Positions 27,094-35,424 of a stretch of 64,000 nucleotides of DNA are shown one piece after another; within the stretch, counting starts at the first letter, position 1, and each line of letters opens with the position of its first letter. This stretch comes from Wenyingzhuangia heitensis (GTDB lineage Bacteria > Bacteroidota > Bacteroidia > Flavobacteriales > Flavobacteriaceae). The notes under the pieces were generated by a model, which worked only from the letters and a program-made list of their open reading frames with translations, did not search any database and was not told the DNA's origin. Both the position numbers and the translations under genes were made by a program. Location: positions 62,001 to 126,000 of the forward strand of contig NZ_JAASQL010000004.1 in assembly GCF_011762155.1 (NCBI RefSeq). Direction: 5' to 3'.

Positions 27094-28026
27094 ATGAATA
27101 AGAAATTTTTTACAGCAGGTGTTTTAGCCTTTGGAATGTTACTAGGATCGTGTGATAATGATGATGATACAAAGTCAATAATAGAGAGTAATACAAACTT
27201 AGAATTATCTATAAATGGATTGGCAAACTTAGGTGATGATTTTGTTTATGAAGGATGGATAATTGTAAATGAAAATCCTGTGTCTACAGGAGTATTTACC
27301 ATAAATGATTCAGGAGATTGGTCTGCAAATTCTTTTACTGTAGATAAAACAAATTTAGCAAATGCGACAAAATTTGTCTTGTCTATTGAGCCAACGGTAG
27401 ATAATGATCCAGCACCATCTGCAACTAAAATTTTAGCAGCAGATTTTTCAGGGAATTCTGCAATAGTAGTTGCTAATACAATTCCGGGGATTAATACAAA
27501 TGGAGATGGAGAGTTTACTGAGGCTTGGGGAAAGTTCTTTTTAAGAACTCCAACAGATGAAACAGGAACTAATAACGGAAATGATGAAAATGGAATATGG
27601 TATGGTACTCCAGGGACTCCGCCAACAGCAGGTTTAGGAGGTATGCCAGAGTTGGAGGCAAGTTCTGGTTGGAGGTATGAAGGTTGGGTTGTTGTAAATG
27701 GAACACCTATATCTACAGGAACATTTATTAGTTTTACAGAAAGTGATGCAAGCAATCAGTTTAGTGGAACAGAAGCAAATGCAGGACCACCAATTCCAGG
27801 AGAAGATTTTTTATTAAATGCACCAACAGGAGTTACGTTTCCTTTAGACGTTAGAGGAAAAACAACAGTAATCTCTTTAGAGCCTTATCCAGATAATTCG
27901 GTAAAACCGTTTTCTATAAAACCACTCTTAGTTACTATTGCTACAGATGCTGCAATAGCACCAACAACCCATAACTTAAATACTAATCTATCAAGTTTTC
28001 CATCAGGATCTATTATAAGAAAGTAA
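27094..28026 (+). CDS. Lipoprotein with two copies of an RskA-like domain
   Basis: 310 residues, lipoprotein signal GMLLGSC (Cys about 20) followed by an acidic DNDDD stretch that may act as surface-export signal. Two halves repeat the same pattern: VYEGWIIVNENPVSTGVFTI (about 49-68) and RYEGWVVVNGTPISTGTFI (about 190-208). Each is followed by a strand ending in LSIEP..DN or ISLEP..DN. The YxGWxxVxGxPxSTGxF pattern recalls the anti-sigma-K C-terminal domain; homology is my inference. Placed 61 bases after the Crp/Fnr gene. Confidence 0.65.
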   Translation: MNKKFFTAGVLAFGMLLGSCDNDDDTKSIIESNTNLELSINGLANLGDDFVYEGWIIVNENPVSTGVFTINDSGDWSANSFTVDKTNLANATKFVLSIEPTVDNDPAPSATKILAADFSGNSAIVVANTIPGINTNGDGEFTEAWGKFFLRTPTDETGTNNGNDENGIWYGTPGTPPTAGLGGMPELEASSGWRYEGWVVVNGTPISTGTFISFTESDASNQFSGTEANAGPPIPGEDFLLNAPTGVTFPLDVRGKTTVISLEPYPDNSVKPFSIKPLLVTIATDAAIAPTTHNLNTNLSSFPSGSIIRK

Positions 28027-28050
28027 GAAAAGAAGTGTATTGTTTTTATA

Positions 28051-28088
28051 AAAAGGTTGATCCATTCCAAATGGATTAACCTTTTTTT
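28051..28088 (+). terminator. Terminator after the lipoprotein gene
   Basis: AAAAGGTTGATCCAT - TCCA - ATGGATTAACCTTTTTTT stem with one G-T-type bulge pair. Confidence 0.85.
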
Positions 28089-28167
28089 GTTTTTAAATTA
28101 ACATATATACATTCTTTCGGCATTGCACTTGTATATATCATAACATATTAATTATAAAAAATATATT

Positions 28168-28775
28168 ATGAAAAAAGTATTACTTAGTGTGTTGTTTTTA
28201 ACAATGTTGAGCGTATCTGCTCAAGAAATAGAATTTGAATCGTCGTATTCTAAAGGAGAAGCTATACTGTTGGAGGTAGTTTGTCAGCAGGAAAATCAGA
28301 AACAGAAAATGTTGATGGAACTAATTATGAAAGTAAAAGTTTCTCAATCAATCCATCTGTTGGATATTTTATAGAAGATAATTTGGTTGTAGGTCTTTCT
28401 GCAAGGTATAACAAAATAAAAACTAAAGAAAACTCTAATACAGAGTATGATGATTCTAATTATGGTGTAGGTGTGTATGCAGAAAAATATTATAAACTCT
28501 ATAAAAGTTTCTTTTTAAGTGTTTCTGGTAATGCTAATTTTATTAACAACGATAATGATAAAAACGATATTGAAAATAGATTTTATACTATAGGTGTTTC
28601 TCCAAGTATAAGTTGTGTACTTAACAAGCATATGTCTATCAAAGTTGGGTTTGATAATGTTTTAGGATATACTTATAGAACATACAATAATCAAGGAAAT
28701 AGTGGAAGTTCTAGCGGTTTTGTAACAGATTTAGGAGATTCTGATTTATCTGTAGGGTTTAGATACTTTTTCTAA
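28168..28775 (+). pseudogene. Outer-membrane beta-barrel protein (OmpW/OmpA-like small barrel), frameshifted
   Basis: The 5' frame (28168 onwards) gives a signal peptide (MKKVLLSVLFLTMLSVSAQ) and then runs into a wrong frame, stopping at 28374. The real continuation is in the next frame, where SYTVGGSLSAGKSE leads into FSINPSVGYFIEDNLVVGLSARY and alternating beta-strands up to the C-terminal aromatic end SVGFRYFF at 28775. Adding one A to GGAGAAGC at about 28259 joins the two as KGESYTVGGSLS. Total about 202 residues. Either a sequencing error or a recently broken gene. Terminator follows. Confidence 0.8.
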
Positions 28776-28793
28776 TAACTACTGAATTATGGT

Positions 28794-28831
28794 TTAAAAA
28801 AAGCTCGATAGAATTTCTATCGAGCTTTTTT
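28794..28831. terminator. Bidirectional terminator
   Basis: AAAAAAAGCTCGATAGA - ATT - TCTATCGAGCTTTTTT between the beta-barrel gene and the convergent terC-like gene. Confidence 0.92.
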
Positions 28832-28839
28832 GTTAGGGT

Positions 28840-29532
28840 TTATTTTTTAACTGTTTTAATCTGTATCAAATCTACTAAAAAGGCAAATAACATAGAAAAA
28901 TAAATGTATCCTTTAGGGATTTCAAAATGGAGACCTTCTCCAATTAAAGAAACACCAATCATCATTAAAAAACACAACGCTAATATTTTAAAAGAAATGT
29001 GTTTATTGATAAAGTTTACGATGGGTTTAGAAGCAAAAATCATGATTAAAACACTTATTATTACAGCAGCATACATTACATATAGATTGCTAACCATACC
29101 TACGGCAGTAATAATAGAATCTATAGAAAATACAATATCTAGAATAAGAATTTCAATTAATAAATTAGTAAAGGTTGAATTTTTTACTTTTTTATTACTA
29201 GCATTTACTTCTGTTTCAGTATGATGAAAAATTTCAGAACTAGCTTTGTAAAGTAAAAAGATTCCACCTATAAGTAGTATGATGTTTTTTCCGCTAAAAC
29301 CTAATCCAAAAACAGAGAATAAATTATTATCTAGCTTTAAAATCCAAGAAACAACAGTTAACAATCCTATTCTAATAATAGCCGCTAAAGCCAGTCCTAT
29401 AATTCTTAATTTATCTCTTTTTTCTTCAGGAAGTTTATCTGTTAAAATGGATATAAATATAATATTATCTATTCCTAACACCACTTCTAAAAAAACGAGC
29501 GATACTAATGGGATGATTATTTCTTGTAGCAT
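28840..29532 (-). CDS. TerC family integral membrane protein
   Basis: 230 residues and about seven membrane helices. The family signature LEVVLGIDNIIFISIL (about 15-30) and its second half DIVFSIDSIITAVGM (about 130-144) carry the paired acidic residues. TerC/Alx-type proteins are linked to tellurite resistance and Mn export or metal loading of secreted proteins; the specific role here is unknown. Monocistronic. Confidence 0.88.
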   Translation of the reverse strand: MLQEIIIPLVSLVFLEVVLGIDNIIFISILTDKLPEEKRDKLRIIGLALAAIIRIGLLTVVSWILKLDNNLFSVFGLGFSGKNIILLIGGIFLLYKASSEIFHHTETEVNASNKKVKNSTFTNLLIEILILDIVFSIDSIITAVGMVSNLYVMYAAVIISVLIMIFASKPIVNFINKHISFKILALCFLMMIGVSLIGEGLHFEIPKGYIYFSMLFAFLVDLIQIKTVKK

Positions 29533-29563
29533 AGTTTAATTTTTTCATCAAATGTAATAAATT

Positions 29564-29593
29564 AAAAAACCCTCTAACAAAAGTTAGAGGGTT
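29564..29593 (-). terminator. Terminator of the thrS-infC-rpmI-rplT operon
   Basis: On the minus strand AACCCTCTAAC - TTTT - GTTAGAGGGTT followed by a T-tract, about 30 bases after the rplT stop. Confidence 0.9.
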
Positions 29594-29621
29594 AAAATAT
29601 AAGCAAGATATTATTTTAAAT

Positions 29622-29966
29622 TTATTTTACTTTTTCGACGATGGCCTTAAAAGCTTCTGGGTTGTTCATAGCCAAATCAGCTAAAACCTTACGGTTTAAT
29701 TCGATGTTTTGAGCTTTTACTTTCCCCATAAACTGAGAATAAGACAATCCATGAATACGAGCACCCGCGTTAATACGAGTAATCCATAAAGCACGGAAAC
29801 TTCTTTTCTTGTTTTTTCTATCACGGTAAGAGTAAGACATTGCTTTCTCAACCGCATTTTTTGCTACTGTGTAAACGTTTTTACGTCTTCCAAAATAACC
29901 TTTTGCTTGCTTCAAGATTTTTTTTCTTCTTCTTCTTGAGGCTACTGAATTTACTGATCTAGGCAT
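29622..29966 (-). CDS. rplT: 50S ribosomal protein L20
   Basis: L20, 114 residues, needed for early 50S assembly. Starts [20 protein letters not shown]; basic N-terminal helix and C-terminal globular domain ([13 protein letters not shown], then VLADLAM) are intact. Last gene of the infC-rpmI-rplT group, 113 bases after rpmI. In other phyla L20 represses this operon by binding the leader; a binding site here is only possible, not shown. Confidence 0.97.
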   Translation of the reverse strand: MPRSVNSVASRRRRKKILKQAKGYFGRRKNVYTVAKNAVEKAMSYSYRDRKNKKRSFRALWITRINAGARIHGLSYSQFMGKVKAQNIELNRKVLADLAMNNPEAFKAIVEKVK

Positions 29967-30079
29967 AATTTCAATGTTTTTTGTAGTGAGGCGATTACGT
30001 AATTACTTAGTCGTAATTGTTAATACTTTTATTGCCCACTCCATGGTTAATAATTAAATATTCCCTTGTTATACTTAAA

Positions 30080-30277
30080 TTACTTTAAGTTTAACATGTT
30101 TTTAATACTCGCTTCGTCGTTCTTGTGAACTAAACCGTCGTGAGTTAATTTTAATTTACGCTTTTTAGACTTCTTTGTTAAGATGTGACTTTTAAAAGCG
30201 TGCTTTCTTTTTAATTTTCCAGTTCCAGTTACTTTGAATCTCTTCTTAGCACTAGATTTTGTTTTTAATTTAGGCAT
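30080..30277 (-). CDS. rpmI: 50S ribosomal protein L35
   Basis: L35, 65 residues, very basic ([20 protein letters not shown], then [14 protein letters not shown]). Between infC and rplT as in most bacteria, 156 bases after infC. Confidence 0.97.
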   Translation of the reverse strand: MPKLKTKSSAKKRFKVTGTGKLKRKHAFKSHILTKKSKKRKLKLTHDGLVHKNDEASIKNMLNLK

Positions 30278-30316
30278 CTCTATAAGTTTTTATTCTTGCT
30301 TATTTTATTTTGAGTA

Positions 30317-30338
30317 ATAGCTATTGTTAAATAGCTAT
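30317..30338 (-). promoter_or_regulatory. Hairpin in the infC-rpmI spacer
   Basis: ATAGCTATT - 4-base loop - AATAGCTAT, nine paired bases, within the 156-base leader of rpmI. No T-tract follows on the minus strand, so it is not a terminator; possible translational control or processing site. Confidence 0.4.
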
Positions 30339-30433
30339 ACTTTACTTTTTATGTTGATAGAAAGTAGAAAAGGTTGTTGAGTTTACGTTATGTATAAAAC
30401 CTAATAGACTTTAAACATAAAGAGGTCTGTCAA

Positions 30434-30988
30434 CTATTTTTTTACTTTAGCAGCCATAAACATAATCATACGTTTACCTTCTAACTTAGGCATTTGCTCT
30501 ACTTTACCATATTCTTCTAATTCTTGAGCTAATTTTAATAGTAAAATTTGCCCCTGATCTTTAAATATAATAGAACGACCCTTAAAGAATACATATGCTT
30601 TTAGTTTTGCACCATCTTGCAAAAATTTAATGGCATGTTTCTTTTTAAATTCGTAATCATGCTCATCTGTCTGAGGTCCAAAACGAATTTCTTTTACAGT
30701 TACTTTAGTAGCTTTCGCTTTAATAACTTTATCACGTTTCTTTTGCTCGTACAAAAACTTTTTGTAATCTATAATTTTACAAACAGGAGGGACAGCTTTA
30801 GGAGATATTTCTACTAAATCTAACTCTTGTTCTCTAGCGAATCTTTTGGCATCAGCAATTGGATATACTCCAACTTCGATGTTTTCACCTACTAAACGCA
30901 CTTCATCCACAAAACGAATATCGTTATTAATTCTATGTGGATTTTCCTTAATAATTCTCGCAGGTCCTCGGGACCTTCTTCTCTTAAT
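30434..30988 (-). CDS. infC: Translation initiation factor IF-3
   Basis: IF-3 prevents premature subunit joining and checks the start codon. Core motifs are [54 protein letters not shown] and the final [14 protein letters not shown]. The reading frame is open upstream to a TGA, yet it has no ATG. The only conventional start (GTG 30910) would remove the first conserved strand. ATT at 30988 gives a 184-residue protein beginning with [21 protein letters not shown], close to the usual length; E. coli infC also starts with ATT. ATA at 30994 is an alternative. Operon with thrS, rpmI and rplT. Confidence 0.9.
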   Translation of the reverse strand: MKRRRSRGPARIIKENPHRINNDIRFVDEVRLVGENIEVGVYPIADAKRFAREQELDLVEISPKAVPPVCKIIDYKKFLYEQKKRDKVIKAKATKVTVKEIRFGPQTDEHDYEFKKKHAIKFLQDGAKLKAYVFFKGRSIIFKDQGQILLLKLAQELEEYGKVEQMPKLEGKRMIMFMAAKVKK

Positions 30989-31037
30989 TGCTATGGCTTT
31001 ATCTTTTTGCTCTCATATTACTATGAGAAGTTAAACT

Positions 31038-32981
31038 CTATTTAAATGGTACTAAGGTTTTGTCTATTTCGTTAGTTACATGTTTGATAAAATCATTTAC
31101 AGAAAAAGATCCTAAATCTCCTTCACCATGTTTTCTAACAGATACACTTTCTTCTCCTTCTTCTTTTTCTCCTACAATAATCATGTAAGGGATTTTACTA
31201 ACCTCAGCATCTCTAATTTTTCGACCTGTTTTTTCATTCCGGTCATCAATTAGCGTGCGAATTTCGGAATTTTCTAGCAATTCTGAAACTTTTTCTGCAT
31301 ATTTCTGATATTTCTCACTGATTGGTAAGATAATAACTTGTTCTGGCATTAACCAAAGTGGAAAATTACCACCTGTATGTTCTAACAATACAGCAATAAA
31401 ACGTTCCAAAGATCCAAAAGGAGCTCTGTGAATCATAATAGGTCTATGTTGTGCATTGTCAGATCCTTTGTAGGTTAAGTCAAATCTTTCAGGCAGATTG
31501 TAGTCTACTTGAATAGTTCCTAACTGCCAACTTCTTCCTAATGCATCTTTTACCATAAAGTCTAATTTAGGTCCATAAAAAGCAGCTTCTCCTGTTTCTA
31601 CAACATAATTTAAACCTTTTTCTTTGGCTGCATTTAAGATTGCATTTTCTGCCTTTTCCCAATTTTCATCAGAACCAATGTATTTTTCTGGATTTTCAGG
31701 GTCTCTTAAAGAGACTTGAGCTGTAAAGTCTTCAAAACCTAAAGAACCAAATACATATAATACTAAATCAATAGCATCTTTAAACTCTTGATCTAATTGA
31801 TCTGGAGTACAAAAAATATGTGCATCATCTTGTGTAAAACAACGTACACGAGTCATTCCATGTAATTCACCACTTTGCTCGTATCTATAAACGGTACCAA
31901 ATTCAGCATAACGCTTAGGTAACTCTTTATAAGACCAAGGTTTGTAGTTAAAAATTTCACAGTGATGAGGACAGTTCATTGGTTTTAATAAGAATTCTTC
32001 ATCCATTTTTGGAGTTTTGATAGGTTGAAAACTATCTTCTCCATATTTTTCATAGTGACCAGAAGTCACATACAACTCTTTTTGGCCGATATGTGGTGTT
32101 ACCACCATCTCGTATCCACCTTTTTTAAGCGCTTTTTTTAAGAAGTCTTCTAAACGTTGCCTTAGGGCAGCTCCTTTTGGTAACCATAAAGGCAATCCTT
32201 GTCCAACTTTTTGAGAAAAAGTAAACAATTCTAATTCTTTACCCAATTTACGGTGATCACGTTGCTTTGCTAATTCTAATAATTCTAAATATTCAGTCAA
32301 CAACTTCGCTTTAGGGAAAGTGATTCCATAAATACGAGTTAACTGAGGATTTTTTTCATCACCTCTCCAATAAGCACCTGCAGCACTCATTACTTTAACT
32401 GCTTTTAAAATTCCTGTATTTGGAATATGACCTCCACGACATAAATCAGTAAAATCATCATGATCGCAGAAAGTAATTTCTCCATCGGTTAAGTTTTCTA
32501 TCAACTCAACTTTAAAAGGATTTTCTTCTTCTTTATATTTAGCTAAAGCATCTGCCTTAGAAACTTCACGCAATGTAAATTCGTGTTTTCCTCTAGCCAA
32601 TTCTAAAAATTTAGCTTCTATTTTAGGGAAGTCTGTTTCAGAAACTTTGTGTTCACCAAAATCAATATCGTAATAAAAACCGTTTTCTATGGCAGGACCA
32701 ATAGTTAATTTTACACCAGGATATAATTTTTGAATAGCTTGTGCTAAAACGTGTGCAGAAGAGTGCCAAAAAGCTTTTTTTCCTTCGGGTTGATCAAATG
32801 TAAATAAGGTTAAATTACCGTCCGTGGTTAATGGGGTTTTGGTTTCAACGGTATTTCCATTAAAACTTGCAGAAATTACATTTCTTGCTAAACCGTGGCT
32901 AATACTCATGGCCACATCCATTGGCGTACTATTTTGTTCGTACGCTCTTACACTCCCATCGGGTAAAGTAATATTAATCAT
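31038..32981 (-). CDS. thrS: Threonine--tRNA ligase
   Basis: 647 residues from ATG 32981. Domains in order: TGS ([19 protein letters not shown]), the editing domain with [11 protein letters not shown] and [10 protein letters not shown], the class II catalytic core with [10 protein letters not shown] (zinc Cys/His) and [14 protein letters not shown], and the C-terminal anticodon-binding domain. A longer reading from TTG 33005 is rejected because that codon lies inside the -7 box. First gene of the thrS-infC-rpmI-rplT operon. Confidence 0.96.
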   Translation of the reverse strand: MINITLPDGSVRAYEQNSTPMDVAMSISHGLARNVISASFNGNTVETKTPLTTDGNLTLFTFDQPEGKKAFWHSSAHVLAQAIQKLYPGVKLTIGPAIENGFYYDIDFGEHKVSETDFPKIEAKFLELARGKHEFTLREVSKADALAKYKEEENPFKVELIENLTDGEITFCDHDDFTDLCRGGHIPNTGILKAVKVMSAAGAYWRGDEKNPQLTRIYGITFPKAKLLTEYLELLELAKQRDHRKLGKELELFTFSQKVGQGLPLWLPKGAALRQRLEDFLKKALKKGGYEMVVTPHIGQKELYVTSGHYEKYGEDSFQPIKTPKMDEEFLLKPMNCPHHCEIFNYKPWSYKELPKRYAEFGTVYRYEQSGELHGMTRVRCFTQDDAHIFCTPDQLDQEFKDAIDLVLYVFGSLGFEDFTAQVSLRDPENPEKYIGSDENWEKAENAILNAAKEKGLNYVVETGEAAFYGPKLDFMVKDALGRSWQLGTIQVDYNLPERFDLTYKGSDNAQHRPIMIHRAPFGSLERFIAVLLEHTGGNFPLWLMPEQVIILPISEKYQKYAEKVSELLENSEIRTLIDDRNEKTGRKIRDAEVSKIPYMIIVGEKEEGEESVSVRKHGEGDLGSFSVNDFIKHVTNEIDKTLVPFK

Positions 32982-33002
32982 TATAAATATTTTTTTGCAT
33001 TG

Positions 33003-33010
33003 CAAAGATA
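33003..33010 (-). promoter_or_regulatory. -7 element TATCTTTG of thrS operon
   Basis: Perfect TAnnTTTG on the minus strand, 21 bases before the thrS ATG; no exact TTG at 19 bases. Confidence 0.6.
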
Positions 33011-33060
33011 GTCGTTTAATTGTAGATTAAAAACGTAAGACAAAAAAGAATTAAGATGTT

Positions 33061-33678
33061 TTAAGTTAACAGTAAATAATATTCATCAAGACCTTTTTTA
33101 GTTAAATAAGGGTAGATGGATTCGGTTATAATTTTAACATACTTATCAGTTGTTTTTTTATCAATTAATGTATTTTCTATAGTTATAGATGACATCCAAA
33201 AGTCACTCAAAATCTGAATTCGAGTATACAAATCGTCAAATTCATTTTTAAACTGTTCGTTTCTCATTAATTTGTTTGCAACAAGAGTGTTGAATAAGTC
33301 TAGAGTTTGCTGTTTTCTTATTTTAACCAATTGATTGTAATGTGTTTTAACTACAGGTTGTTCTCTCATAATTTGAGTAAAGTCTAATAAAAAAAAGCGA
33401 TACTCATAAAACAGATGTAATACAGCACTAGACAATTGGTGTAATGTTTTAACATTTATTTGGTTCTGATTGATATTGAGCATTGTTTTGTCAATATCTG
33501 CAACCAAACTAAAATAAAGAGTTTCTATAATATCTTCTCTTTTTTTGTAATGATAATTTAAGTTTCCCTGACTTATGTTTATCTCCTTAGCAATTCGTCT
33601 TAAAGTTACCTTGTAAAGGCCTTGCTGGTTAAACAAATCTAAAGAAGTTTTTAATATTTTTTGTTTTGTTGTATTCAT
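33061..33678 (-). CDS. TetR/AcrR family transcriptional regulator
   Basis: 205 residues. The N-terminal helix-turn-helix (about 1-48) includes KILKTSLDLFNQQGLYKVTLRRIAKEI and SQGNLNYHYKKREDIIETLY. The C-terminal ligand domain is all helical and not assignable. Divergent from the FAD monooxygenase gene, 76 bases apart, with an inverted repeat between them. It probably represses that pair, and perhaps itself. Confidence 0.9.
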   Translation of the reverse strand: MNTTKQKILKTSLDLFNQQGLYKVTLRRIAKEINISQGNLNYHYKKREDIIETLYFSLVADIDKTMLNINQNQINVKTLHQLSSAVLHLFYEYRFFLLDFTQIMREQPVVKTHYNQLVKIRKQQTLDLFNTLVANKLMRNEQFKNEFDDLYTRIQILSDFWMSSITIENTLIDKKTTDKYVKIITESIYPYLTKKGLDEYYLLLT

Positions 33679-33694
33679 GGACTGTAAATATAAT

Positions 33695-33736
33695 TATTTA
33701 GTATAGATGACCTACTAAATATAATTAGTACATTTG
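33695..33736. promoter_or_regulatory. Putative TetR operator and monooxygenase promoter
   Basis: TATTTAGTA (33695-33703) and TACTAAATA (33713-33721) form a perfect 9-base inverted repeat, spacer 9. The right arm also pairs with TTAGTA (33725-33730), so there are three half-sites. The last runs directly into TACATTTG (33729-33736), a TAnnTTTG -7 box for the monooxygenase gene 18 bases upstream of its ATG. Binding there would block that promoter. Confidence 0.65.
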
Positions 33737-33754
33737 ACCTAATTTAGATGTTTT

Positions 33755-34882
33755 ATGATGATAATAGATATTATAGGAGGAGGTATAGGAGGTTTAACCA
33801 CAGGAATTTTCTTAAAAAGAAAAGGGTTTAACGTGCGTGTTTTTGAACAAACAAAAGAGGTGAGATCCTTAGGTGCTGGTATTATCTTGGCAAATAATGC
33901 CATGCAGGTTTACCAGAAACTTAATCTGTCTGATAAAATAACAGCACAAGGATCTTATGTTTCTTCTGTAAAAATTGTTGATGAAAAATTAGAAACTATT
34001 TCAGAAACAGATTTGTCGGTTTTTGAAAGTAAATATCAACTTAAAAACATAGCCATTCACAGAGGAAAACTCCAGAGAATATTGATGGATGAATTTGAGT
34101 CAGACGAACTTTTTTTAGATCATCAACTTAAAGGAATAAAAAAGAAATCTAACGGATGTCTTTTAAAGTTTAATAATGATAAGGATTATAATTCAGAAGT
34201 TGTTATTGGAGCAGATGGTATTCATTCTAAAGTTAGACAACTGTTGTTTGAGTCTGTTAAAATAAGAAAAGCACAACAAATATGTTGGAGGGGGGTATTG
34301 AATTATAATCTACCGGAAAAATACAGTCATCAAGCTGTAGAAAGTTGGGGGAAAGGAGTTCGTTTTGGTTTTGTTAAAATTAACGATCAAAAGGTGTATT
34401 GGTATGCATTAAAATCGATTCATAAATATAGGAAGCAAAATATAAATATAAATGATTTTAAAGTGTTTGATTCTTTGGTTGCTGATATTATTTCTAAAAC
34501 AGATGAAAAAAACATTCATACTGCTGAAATAATGGATATTGCACCTTTTAAAAATTGGAGTGTTGATTGTATTTGTTTGTTGGGGGATGCAGCACATGCC
34601 ACCACACCAAATTTAGGGCAAGGAGCTTGTCAGGCTATAGAAGATGCTTTTGTGTTGGCAGAATGTATAGAAAAACACCATATTCTAAAAGCTTTTAAAG
34701 AGTATGAAAAATTAAGAATAAAGAAAGCACATAAGATTGTTTTAACAAGCTATAAAATAGGAACAATAGCACATTGGTCAAATTCTCTGTTGGTGTGGTT
34801 AAGGAATAGAATAGTAAAAACGATTCCGTTATCTATTCAAGAAAAACAAATGGAAGCTATTTTTAAACTAGTCATAATATAG
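33755..34882 (+). CDS. FAD-dependent monooxygenase (PHBH-like)
   Basis: 375 residues. The FAD dinucleotide-binding motif is IIGGGIGGLTTGIFLKRKG (about 6-24), then the GAGIILANNAM region, the DG motif VVIGADGIHSKVR (about 149-161) and the GD motif CLLGDAAHATTPNLGQG (about 273-289). Group A flavin monooxygenases hydroxylate aromatic or related compounds using NAD(P)H; substrate unknown. Divergent from the TetR gene; the DUF2867 gene starts directly at its stop. Confidence 0.88.
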   Translation: MMIIDIIGGGIGGLTTGIFLKRKGFNVRVFEQTKEVRSLGAGIILANNAMQVYQKLNLSDKITAQGSYVSSVKIVDEKLETISETDLSVFESKYQLKNIAIHRGKLQRILMDEFESDELFLDHQLKGIKKKSNGCLLKFNNDKDYNSEVVIGADGIHSKVRQLLFESVKIRKAQQICWRGVLNYNLPEKYSHQAVESWGKGVRFGFVKINDQKVYWYALKSIHKYRKQNININDFKVFDSLVADIISKTDEKNIHTAEIMDIAPFKNWSVDCICLLGDAAHATTPNLGQGACQAIEDAFVLAECIEKHHILKAFKEYEKLRIKKAHKIVLTSYKIGTIAHWSNSLLVWLRNRIVKTIPLSIQEKQMEAIFKLVII

Positions 34883-35374
34883 ATGAAGAAAGTAATAAAA
34901 GAGAAGTCTCTTAAAGAAGATTACCAAGGCTGGGTTTTGAATCAAATTGATTTTTTAGACACGTTTGCTACCACCAATCATAAAAATACGGTTACAGAAA
35001 TAGCAAATTTGATTTTTAATACGATGCCTGTGTGGATAGATTTTTTATTTAAAATCAGAAATGTATTAGTGTCGGTTGTAGGGTTAAAAACAGTGCAGCC
35101 AATAGATTATTCTGTGGAATATAAAATAGGAGGATATATTGGTTTTTTTAGAATTTACGAATTAAAAGCAACTGAGATAGTTTTAGGAGTAAATGACAAG
35201 CATTTAAATTTTAGAGTTGTTGTTGGTAAAACAAAATCAGAATTTTACAATGTTAAAATAACTACTTTGGTAACGTATCACAATAAGTTTGGAATGGTCT
35301 ATATGAATGTGATTAAGCCATTTCATAAATTGGTTGTAAAACATATGGTCAAACAGGCTTACAGAAAACCATAA
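34883..35374 (+). CDS. DUF2867 domain-containing protein
   Basis: 163 residues, no signal peptide. Features DYQGWVLNQIDFLDTF and GGYIGFFRIYELKATEIVLG suggest a DUF2867 member, a START-like small domain of unknown function. Its ATG immediately follows the stop of the monooxygenase, so the two are translated together; a substrate- or product-binding helper would make sense but is inference. Confidence 0.75.
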   Translation: MKKVIKEKSLKEDYQGWVLNQIDFLDTFATTNHKNTVTEIANLIFNTMPVWIDFLFKIRNVLVSVVGLKTVQPIDYSVEYKIGGYIGFFRIYELKATEIVLGVNDKHLNFRVVVGKTKSEFYNVKITTLVTYHNKFGMVYMNVIKPFHKLVVKHMVKQAYRKP

Positions 35375-35391
35375 AACCACTTCTTAAATTT

Positions 35392-35421
35392 TTGTAGTCA
35401 ATAAATAAAAAGTTACTTTTG
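35392..35421 (+). promoter_or_regulatory. guaA promoter (TTG / TACTTTTG), leaderless
   Basis: TTG at 35392-35394 and TACTTTTG at 35414-35421 with a 19-base spacer, the same as the rpsF promoter. The guaA ATG lies at 35425, only three bases after the -7 box, where transcription is expected to begin. Confidence 0.75.
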
Positions 35422-35424
35422 CGC

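Noticed and set aside
28281-28283. TTG start for an independent barrel gene at 28281
   Set aside because: The frame is open and protein-like upstream (SYTVGGS), and a signal peptide lies in the other frame at 28168, so this is a continuation after a frameshift.
32982-33005. Longer thrS from TTG 33005
   Set aside because: The TTG is part of the TATCTTTG -7 box, and MINITLPDG at 32981 is the normal family start.
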